From Toxorhynchites rutilus septentrionalis (Eukaryota; Arthropoda; Insecta; Diptera; Culicidae), in NCBI RefSeq assembly GCF_029784135.1, contig NC_073744.1, positions 73,283,794-73,347,793 on the forward strand: a DNA stretch of 64,000 bases. The letters are read 5' to 3'. This document shows positions 55,501 through 64,000 of this stretch, in pieces (within the stretch, counting starts at the first letter, position 1; each line of letters begins with the position of its first letter). Under the pieces are notes generated by a model, which saw only the letters and a program-made list of their open reading frames with translations, was not told the DNA's origin and searched no databases. Both the position numbers and the translations under genes were made by a program.

Positions 55501-58500
55501 GCCTGACGGGGCAGGTGGTTCAAGGAACATCCGAAAACCCCCAAAATCGTTTCATATTAGATGAGAAAATTTTCCAACCTGTAAGACCTTCTCAATATAT
55601 ACACACATCCAAAATCGAAATCGACGAACAATTTTTCAACAATTCGAACGATGATCGACCTTTTGCCAAAGTAACTGTGTTCCATATCCCATTCATTGGA
55701 CTGTTAGACAGTGGTGCTAATCGTACTGTTCTAGGTGCAGATGCAAGACAGATAATTGAATCCTGTAAGCTGAAAATTTACGATATTAACATTGAGGTTA
55801 CTACTGCTAGTGGCCAAGCTTTAGAAGTTTTAGGATATATAAATTTGCCCATAACTTTCGACAGAACCACTAAGATCATTTCCACCTTAGTGATCCCTTC
55901 TTTGAAACAAAAGTTAATTTTAGGGGCTGATTTCTGGCGGGAATTTGGTATAATACCAACAATTTCTCCCGGAAAAATAGAAGAACTCGAGTGGGACACA
56001 ACCAATTTATTTCTGACTGAAGATCAACAGTCGAAATTAGAAGAAGTCAAATCTCTTTTCATACCGACAATTGAAGGCCAGTTGAATGTGACGTCGATGA
56101 TAATGCATCGCATCGAATTGTCTGAGGAAGATAGAAAGAAACCGCCTGTCCGCATAAATCCATTTCCAACTTCCCCCAAACGGCAGGAGCAGATTAACTG
56201 CGAACTTGATAATATGCTCCAATGTGGGATAATTGAACGATCATACAGCGATTGGTCGTTACATTTAGTACCTGTTGATAAACCTGACGATACTGTTCGG
56301 CTCTGTTTAGACGCTAGGAAGCTAAACGAACGTACTATAAGAGATTCATATCCTCTTCCTCATGCAGATCGCATACTTAGCCGACTTGGGCCCAGCCAAT
56401 TTATCTCCACTATAGACCTTTCTAAAGCCTTCCTTCAAATTCCTTTACATCCAAAATCTCGAAAGTATACGGCATTTTCCGTTCTCGGTCGTGGGTTGTT
56501 CCAATTCACTCGAATGCCTTTCGGTCTGGTCAACAGTCCGGCGACACTTTCGAGACTGATGGACAGAGTGTTGGGTGGGAGTGAATTGGAACCCAACGTG
56601 TTCATATACTTGGGCGACATTATTGTAGCTAGTAAATCATTTGAAGAGCATCTAGAACGCCTTAGGGAAGTGGCATCGAGATTAAAAAGAGCCAACCTGT
56701 CGATAAACGTGACCAAATCAAAATTTTGTGTCTCAGAAGTTCCTTATTTAGGATACGTTTTGGACCGAAAAGGCCTGCGTCCAAATCCGGATCGTATCGA
56801 GGCCATAGTAAATTGCGAAAGGCCAAATTCGCTTAGAGCCGTAAGACGTTTCTTAGGAATGTGCAATTACTATACAAGGTTCATTGCCAACTATAGTGAA
56901 ATTGTACTCCCCATAACAGACCTTCTCAAGGACAAACCGAAAACAGTGCGATGGAATAATCAGGCAGAAGCATCATTCACTAAAATAAAAGAGTTGTTAA
57001 TAAGTGCACCTATCCTTACTAATCCCGATTTCAACAAACCCTTTTCCGTCCACTGTGATGCCAGTGACACAGCAATAGCTGGAGTCTTAACCCAATCCTA
57101 TGATGGCATCGATAAACCGATCGCATACTTCTCCCAAAAATTGGGAACCACTCAGCAAAGGTATTGTGCCACGGAGAAAGAAGCGCTGGCTGTTCTCAAT
57201 TCCATAGACAAGTTTCGATGCTACCTCGAGGGTACAAAATTTTGCGTTTACACCGATTCTTCGGCTCTTACGTACATCTTACGAAGCAGCTGGAGAACAT
57301 CCTCTAGACTGTGCCGTTGGAGTATTGAACTTCAAAGACATGATCTTGAAATCAAACATCGACAAGGTGTTGATAATGTCGTGCCCGATGCCCTGTCGCG
57401 TGCGGTAGAATCTCTCAGTGCGAATCCTCAAAAATCCGACTGGTACAGTAGTCTTGTCTGTAAAGTTCAAAAGAACCCTGAAAATTTTAAAGATTTTCGA
57501 TTAGAAAACGGAGTATTGAAAAAGCTTGTTCTTGCCCAAAATCCCCTACTTGATTATCGCTTCGAATGGAAAATATGTGTTCCACCTGATTTAAGACAAG
57601 ATATTCTGAGAGAAGAGTACGACAACTCTCTTCATTTAGGCTATGAAAAAACTATGTCGAAAATCAAGAAAAAGTACTATTGGCCTCAAATGTCCAAAGA
57701 TGTCCGAACCCACGTACGACTTTGTTCGATCTGTAAAGAGAGCAAACCGAGCAACCAATCCCAACATCCCGAGATGGGTCGACAGAGAATCACGACCAAG
57801 CCTTTCCAAATAATAGCCATTGATTATATTCAATCTTTACCCCGAAGCAAACAAGGTAATACGCACCTTTTCGTTATAATGGATCTATTTTCCAAGTTCT
57901 GTGTCATGTTTCCCGTTCGAAAAATTTCAACAACTCAGATTTGCAAAATCCTTTCCGAAAATTGGTTTCGTCGTTACTCTACCCCCGAGTACATTATCTC
58001 GGATAATGCTTCGACATTTTTATCCAAAGAGTTCCAGCGATTTCTGGAACAGTTCCATATTCAGCATTGAGCTAACTCACGTTATCATAGCCAGGCTAAC
58101 CCCGTTGAGCGGATGAATCGCACAATCAATGCTTGTATTCGAACATATGTTCGGAGCGATCAGAGACTATGGGACACTCGTATCTCGGAAAAAGAGCACG
58201 CATTGAATAACTCTCCGCATAGTTGCACAGGATTATCTCCGTATAGGGTCCTTTTTGGTCACGAAATCATCGACTTAGGTGATGAACATCGTGTTGATAG
58301 GGATGAGTGTGAAATAACTAAAGACGAAAGACAGAATAGAAAGAAAGGATTGGATAAGTTTATTCAAGATTTGGTAGTTCAAAATTTAGAAAAACAATAT
58401 AATAAAAACCTGAAAACATACAAAACCTGCATATGTAAACCTGCTCCATCATACGCCGTTGGACAGAAAGTTTATAAACGAAACTTCCGCCAGTCATCGG

Positions 58501-58649
58501 CTGCAGATCGGTATAATGCCAAGTTGGGTCCATCTTATGTACCATGTATTGTCCTCGCTAGGGTTGGTACCAGTTCATACGAACTTGCCGATGAGGCAGG
58601 TAAACCGATCGGAGTTTTCTCTGCCTCTGATCTAAAACCAGATTCCTAA
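55467..58649 (+). pseudogene. Gypsy 2 pol (protease, RT, RNase H, integrase) with one stop and a mutated RT site
   Basis: Protease 'LLDSGANRTVLG' near 55705. RT runs from about 56150 ('VRINPFPTSPKR') with 'STIDLSKAFLQIPLH' and 'TRMPFGLVNSPA'. The catalytic box reads Y-L-G-D, with GGC at 56613-56615 where the family has an Asp codon. RNase H 'VHCDASDTAIAG' (about 57050) and 'DALSRAVE'. Integrase zinc region 'HLGYEKTMSKIKKKYYWP' and 'CSICKES'; core 'AIDYIQSL', 'SDNAST', and 'NPVERMN' with the Glu. A TGA at 58068-58070 interrupts the integrase, and the same frame goes on to 58649. The start overlaps the end of gag in another frame, as usual. RT should be inactive. Confidence 0.9.
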
Positions 58650-58963
58650 AAAAAAGAAAGAAAAAAACCATAATATATATACAACAAAGTGTAATTCATT
58701 CCACTTTGGGAAATATATTTTTCGAAATCCTTTTAGCGACTACAGAGGCTAAACGTGATCGATATAATAGAAATTCATTTACTTACTTGAGATAATAATG
58801 AGATCAATTTTTTGATCCTTCGAATCAATTCCCTGACTTACCGAACCATCTGCTCGTAGGAATTGGTTGGAATGATACTCACCGAAAGCGTCCAAGATGG
58901 AGATCTTGAAGTTGCTAAAAATACTGCGTACTTTTCTGACTTCACTTGAGTGAAAGAGATGAA
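58650..58963. other. Gypsy 2 3' non-coding region, left of copia 3
   Basis: Starts with an A-rich run after the pol stop. It continues at 63761-63891 after the copia insertion. No env-like frame seen. Confidence 0.6.
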
Positions 58964-58968
58964 GGATT

Positions 58969-59258
58969 TGTGGGACAACAGAGTGGACCGTCAGAACACA
59001 CTAGACAACCCAACAGGCCAGCGGAATTTCGGTATAATTCCGGATTACGTGATTGTGTCAAACGGAAATGAAAAAACGTTTTAACTCGCGAGATAATAAA
59101 CTAAATGCGTCTTTATTCGTGGCGTATAATGTGCAGACTAACAAGTAATTTAAATAGTGCTCCTTGCACGTTTTTTTTCACTCTCTGTAATGTTGCCGGT
59201 ATTGCGGTGTAGTGGCGGCGTTACTATAAATATTGCCCCCACTTTATTATAGCTAACA
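58969..59258 (-). repeat. Copia 3 3' LTR
   Basis: 290 bp; identical by eye to 63466-63755. Confidence 0.95.
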
Positions 59259-59271
59259 CTCTTCCTCGACG

Positions 59272-62200
59272 TCACGGAACCGGAACACTGCCCAGCCCCA
59301 TTGCTAATGCAAATCGTTGCTGTTTCACTGCACCTAGCGGCTTCGTTAGAATGTCCGCAGTCATCTCCTCGGACGAGCAAAACTGTAGTGTCACCACACC
59401 TTTGTCGACGAGATCCTTGGTATAGTGTACCCTCGTGTCAATATGCTTGGATCTTCTAGATTTGCGGTCTGTCTCCACGAAATCGATGCAGCTACGATTA
59501 TCCTCCAAGACTACAGTAGGTTTACGTTGGTGTTCTCCCATTTCTTCGAGTATCTGTCTAAGCCAAACTAGTTCACGGCACGCTTCCGACAAAGCCATAT
59601 ACTCGGCCTCCATACTGGACAAGGAGACACTGGTCTGCTTCCGACTAGCCCAACAGATTGTAGCCTTTCCCAGTTGGAACAAGTAACCGGAGTTCTACTT
59701 CCTGTCCGAAGGATCAGCACTCCAGTCCGCGTCACAATAGCCTGTGAGAACCAATTGTTCACTCTCCGTAGGCAACAACTTTAGCTTGTATTCCGCCGTC
59801 TTTACCAAATACCGAACGACGCGTTTCAATTCAACCCAATCAGTCTCTGTAGCCCTGCTGACTTGCCTACTTAAGATAGATACACTTGCAGCAATATCCG
59901 GCCTTGTGTTTATTGCAACATAAAGTAGTGCACCTACCAGACTGTGATAGTCTTCGTTCGAATCCAGCAGCCGACTGTCTACCCTGCTACGGTAGTATCC
60001 TGTGTCAAGTGGGATGCTTGAACCCTTCGCATCCTGCAAACCAAATCGTTGTGCAAGTACCTTGACAAACACGCTTTGATCCAGATTGAAACAACCATCA
60101 CCATCTCGTGTCACTCTCACGCCAAGGAACTGGTTAACATCACCCAAAGACGTCAATGAAATTTTCTTTTTCAGCTTCTCCTCAATCAGCCTGATCTCCT
60201 CCTCAGCCGTACTTGCTACGATCATGTCGTCGACATATATTAACAGGTAGACGACATCACTGTTGCGTCTCTTGGTATAGAGACATGGATCTGACACCGC
60301 TTGTGTAAAACCGAATTCTTTCAACATCGCACTTATCGTCTCGTTCCACACACGTGCTGCTTGCTTCAAGCCGTACAAACTACGTTCGAGCCGACACACG
60401 AACGTCTCCTTACCAGGCACCATAAAACCCTTTGGTTGCTGCATGTACACTTCTTCCTTCAGTTTACCATGGAGATACGCGCTTTTCACGTCGAAATGTT
60501 GAACAGACATTCTTCTTCGACCAGCTACCGTCAGGAGAATCCGCAATGTTGTCTGAGTCGCTACAGGTGCAAAAACTGCGTCATAATCAACGCCATATCT
60601 CTGCGAGAATCCTCTCGCCACAAGCCGCGCTTTGAACCGCGAAATGTTGCCAACACTATCATGCTTTTTCTTATACACCCACTTACAGCTGATTGGTATA
60701 CGCCCAGCGGGTAGTTCAACAAGTTTCCACGTTCGGTTCTCCATCAATGACTGGTATTCTTCCGCCATCGCTTTCTGCCACAACTCTTGTTCGGCTCCAG
60801 AAACTGCTTCTTCGTAAGTCACTGGCTCTTCCTGTGCCAGCATCGCCGCATTGACGACGTAGTCGCTCAATCGCTTCGGCAACACGCCTCGGGTGCTCCG
60901 TTTTTCCTCCTGTTCCGTCGTTTCCGTTTGGTCGGGCTGCTCCTGCTCATTATCCCAATCAAAGAAGTCTTCTTCTCCAGATTCGTCCTCTGTTCGCATC
61001 TGTTCGTTATTTCTCGCCTCTGCTCGCCTCTTAGTTCTGTTGCTAGCGACCTCTATCTCAACTAAATTCTCATCAGCAGAAGGCACATCACGAACCACAG
61101 GTATCTCCTCCTGAAACTCTACAAACCGAGCATCGCGACTGATAGTGATCTCGTTTGTTTCCTTGTTCAGGAATCTGTAGGCTTTTCTGTCACTACAGTA
61201 CCCAACGAACAGCAACCTCCTAGCTTTGCTGTCTAACTTCGAACGTTTGACATCTGGAATGTGAACAAATGCAGGACAACCGAATATCTTCAGGTGAGAC
61301 AATGACGGCTTCCTGCCAAACCACCTCTCATAAGGTGTCGTATCAACAGCGCGAGTTGGCAATCTATTCTGCAAATATGCCGCAGTTGCCACCGCCTCTC
61401 CCCAATACTTCTTCTCCATGCTTGCATCTAGAAGCATACAGGTGGCCATCTCTTGTAGTGAGCGATTTTTGCGTTCTGCCATTCCATTCTGCTGAGGAGA
61501 GTAAGGTGCCGTATACTGAGCTTGGATGCCCTCCTGCTCATAAAATCGCTTCAGATCATTCCCGGTATATTCACCTCCGCCATCAGATCTTATAACACAT
61601 GGAGCCCGACCAAACATGTTCTTGACGTGCGCAACATATTTCCTAATACAATCAGCTACATGACTTTTCTGCTTCAGAAAACACACGACTGTGTATCTAC
61701 TATAATCATCAATGATTGTCATTAAATAACGGGCACCTCCGGGCGTAACGTTTTTCATTGGACCGCACACGTCAGTGTGGATAACGTCGAGAACACGTTG
61801 TGTCCGATTTTTCGTATATTTAGGAAATGGAATTCGAGATGATTTACCCTCAAGGCAAAATTGACAAACCTGCCGGATCCCGCAATCTTGAATTTTGAAA
61901 TCTGCAGACAGCTCCTTTCTTTGGATCTCATCCAACGCCGCCGGATCCCGATGACCAAGCCGACGATGCCAGGTATGCTGACAATTCTGCAAGTGACGAG
62001 CCTCACTGCCCAGCCGAGCTTCCTCTGCTATTTTCAAAACAAACAGATTTCCGCGAGCCTCCGCTAAAGCCACTACTTTACCCATTGCTGACGATATTTC
62101 ACATCGCGAACCACTAAATTCCACTTTCAGTCCTCTCATCACGAGTTTTCTCACGGATATGAGTCCACTGTCCAGCGAAGGCACGTACAGGACGTCTTTA

Positions 62201-63180
62201 ACCGGAATGTCCATCAAACGGTTTTCACCATTCACGCATTTCACTGTACTTTCTCCGATTCCACCGGACATCGTTTCTGACCCGTCGGCCAGCACTACCT
62301 TCACTCTCACATTCGGGTTAAGTTTGTCAAAGAATGACCTATCGTTTGTCATGTGACTTGAACATCCACTATCGATGATCCAAGGTCCACTGCATTTTCT
62401 TCCGGCCACGAAACAGGTCGCTGAATCACTTTCTTCCGCCTGTTTTGCTTTTGCACCACCGGATTTCGATTTCGTATCGCGCTTCACATCGTTACCGCTT
62501 GTGTCACTTTTCGACTTCTGTGAACAATCCCGCCGAAAATGACCCGGTTTACCGCACTGAAAACACACTTTTTCATATTTCTTCTTCTTCTGAAGCTTCA
62601 TCGCCTTCTCGCCATCATCACCCGAACGCTCCCGCCGACGCTGATGCTCATCAATCAGCTTTTGCTTCACCAACTCCATTGTTTGGTCGGCGTCCGGTCT
62701 ACTCTCAAGAGCGGTAACCAAACTACCGTAAGACTCTGGCAAGCTCCGATAAATCATGGCGATTTTCAGTTGAATTTCCATCTCTTGGCCAGCACAGGCC
62801 AACTTGTCGAAAAGTTCTTCCAGCTCATACAGGTGTTTCTCAATATTATCACCTTCCGCCATATTTAAACTGCATATGCGACGAAGCAAATAAACTCGTG
62901 ACGTCATCGACGTCTTTTCATGGAAAAGCTTCAATTTATTCCACGCATCCACAGCCGACTCAACACCGCGCACTAAATTAAGCTGACTGTCTTCCACACC
63001 GAGAACAATCATCGCCAGCGCTTTTTCGTCGCACTTTTTCCACACATCAGTGACCGGCTCTGGCTTCGCATCACTAATTACGCTCCACAGTTCTTCGCGC
63101 TTCAAACACATTTCCATGCGCAACTTCCACACAGGAAAGTTCTGGTTGTTCAGGCGAACGAATAGAAATTTCTCGCTCAT
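59272..63180 (-). CDS. Copia 3 Gag-Pol polyprotein with a single TAG near its end
   Basis: Minus strand. The frame is open upstream to 63258, but 'MSEKFLFVRLNNQNFPVW' at 63180 is the typical copia Gag start. Domains: gag UBN2-like helices; CCHC 'CFQCGKPGHFRRDC' (about 62525-62567); protease 'DSGCSSHM' (about 62355-62378); integrase HHCC and core 'DVCGPM' (about 61758-61775), 'DGGGEY' and 'QQNGMAE' (about 61475-61495); RT 'YVDDMIVA' (about 60218-60238); RNase H 'DADWSADPSDRK', then a TAG at 59695-59697, and the same frame continues with 'TICWASRKQ' and 'MEAEYMALSEA' to the stop at 59272. Expected length about 1302 residues. The stop needs one base change (family codon TCG), so it removes only the RNase H end. 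Confidence 0.94.
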
Positions 63181-63451
63181 TTTCTTCTCCGATCGACACA
63201 CGCGACAAGAACGAAAACCTAACCAATTTCTTCTAACCTCGCACACAACCTCCCTCACATGGACTGCTCACACTGCTCAAAGAATGCACGCACACTAGCA
63301 CAGCCGTACGATGCCCCGCAGCTCGAGCCAAATGCAACCGCCGAAAGAACTGTACCAAAGCGTACCCACGCCGAAAAAAACTTTTCACGCACTAATGGCT
63401 TCCTCAAAGCACTTCTTGTCTCCGATTAAACACTTTGCCGTTTACACAACT

Positions 63452-63465
63452 CTGGGCCCATAACC
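63452..63465 (-). promoter_or_regulatory. Copia 3 primer-binding site
   Basis: On the minus strand GGTTATGGGCCCAG directly follows the 5' LTR end (ACA). This matches the copia-type site for an initiator tRNA-Met fragment. Confidence 0.75.
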
Positions 63466-63755
63466 TGTGGGACAACAGAGTGGACCGTCAGAACACACTA
63501 GACAACCCAACAGGCCAGCGGAATTTCGGTATAATTCCGGATTACGTGATTGTGTCAAACGGAAATGAAAAAACGTTTTAACTCGCGAGATAATAAACTA
63601 AATGCGTCTTTATTCGTGGCGTATAATGTGCAGACTAACAAGTAATTTAAATAGTGCTCCTTGCACGTTTTTTTTCACTCTCTGTAATGTTGCCGGTATT
63701 GCGGTGTAGTGGCGGCGTTACTATAAATATTGCCCCCACTTTATTATAGCTAACA
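63466..63755 (-). repeat. Copia 3 5' LTR
   Basis: 290 bp, followed on the plus strand by the second GGATT. Confidence 0.95.
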
Positions 63756-63760
63756 GGATT

Positions 63761-63891
63761 GACGTTTACTATATGTTGACATTTTAAGCTTTTGCTGCGA
63801 AAAGCCATTAAAATGTTGACCTTGAACCACTTTTGTTCAAAATGAATTTTCAATTCATTTTGAAGAGGGACGGTGGGGTAATGTAACCGTT
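63761..63891 (+). other. Gypsy 2 3' end with polypurine tract
   Basis: Resumed gypsy 2 sequence. It ends with GAAGAGGGACGGTGGGGTAA, a polypurine tract for plus-strand priming, immediately before the LTR. Confidence 0.75.
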
Positions 63892-64000
63892 CGGTTTCAT
63901 AATATTCCAAATAAACACTATAGACACACTACAGAGACCACACACTATACTGTAAATAAATAAAAACTCATCAGCATGTCAGACCCCTGCTCATTGGCTA
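63892..64000 (+). repeat. Gypsy 2 3' LTR, first 109 bp
   Basis: Identical by eye to 51898-52006; truncated by the window edge. Confidence 0.9.

Larger units (their letters stand above)
58969..63755 (-). mobile_element. Ty1/copia retrotransposon 3, full length and very young
   Basis: Two 290-bp LTRs (58969-59258 and 63466-63755) appear identical by eye. On the minus strand they start TGTTAGCTAT and end GTCCCACA. GGATT is duplicated (58964-58968, 63756-63760). The PBS GGTTATGGGCCCAG follows the 5' LTR on the minus strand, as in copia. One coding region with a single nonsense codon. It inserted into the 3' non-coding part of gypsy 2. Confidence 0.96.
51898..64000 (+). mobile_element. Ty3/gypsy element 2 (mdg1/412-like), 3' end beyond the window, split by copia 3
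   Basis: 5' LTR 51898-53131 (1234 bp, TGTAACC...TTACA). Its first 109 bp recur identically at 63892-64000, preceded by the purine tract GAGGGACGGTGGGGTAA, so the 3' LTR starts at 63892 and continues off the window. The internal region runs from a PBS at 53134, through gag (53684) and pol (55467-58649) to 63891. A copia element occupies 58969-63755, with GGATT duplicated. With no visible mismatch in the overlap the element may be young, but only about 9% of the LTR can be compared. Confidence 0.88.

Overview
This is a repeat-dominated stretch of an insect nuclear genome, most likely a culicine mosquito (Aedes/Culex type). The evidence is two intron-containing host genes with GT-AG splicing, no bacterial features, and a dense, multi-layered load of BEL/Pao, Ty1/copia, Ty3/gypsy (including an errantivirus with an env-like gene), R4-type and Jockey/I-type non-LTR elements, PIF/Harbinger, hAT, MULE-like and piggyBac-like DNA elements, and long (TA)n tracts. 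Species is inferred, not proven.

Host genes: (i) a five-exon gene on the minus strand (26140-27478) for a 321-residue ER membrane protein with two thioredoxin-like domains, one membrane span and a C-terminal KKxx signal; (ii) a two-exon gene on the plus strand (32229-32830) for Tim17, the mitochondrial inner-membrane import channel subunit. Everything else that codes is transposon-derived.

Layout. 1-8650: R4-type non-LTR fragments (RT at about 53-590, restriction-like endonuclease tail at 7690-8653), separated by a Harbinger deletion derivative (696-1987), a small TTA-flanked MITE (2034-2201), a remarkable BEL/Pao element with inverted LTRs, a captured tRNA-Asp sequence and a 5-bp target duplication (2676-6036), and a decayed hAT transposase (6042-7160). 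8690-17785: a second BEL family as a tail-to-tail inverted repeat with arms of about 3.7 kb meeting at a (TA)n tract. 17887-22483: a very young copia element inserted in (TA)n. 22613-25581: an older copia fragment broken by two insertions, one a TIR element with a 9-bp target duplication. 25900-33460: the two host genes, a 949-bp solo LTR (28249-29197) with a nested retroposed tail, and several MITEs. 33470-34478: a piggyBac-like MITE abutting a Harbinger-like MITE at a shared TTAA. 35310-46592: a Jockey/I-like non-LTR element split by a foldback element (36717-46469), which itself holds a 7.6-kb errantivirus (37911-45525); the 3' LTR of that holds a 451-bp TIR element. 47857-51499: a PIF/Harbinger transposon with both TIRs, TTA duplications, a broken transposase and a broken MADF-BESS partner gene. 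51898 to beyond the window end: a second gypsy element with 1234-bp LTRs, interrupted by a nearly intact copia element (58969-63755).

The elements do not form a pathway; the value of the window is its stratigraphy. Target duplications and LTR comparison give a relative order of events, and the most unusual objects are the two palindromic BEL structures, one of which appears to have integrated as a head-to-head reverse-transcription product carrying a mature tRNA copy.
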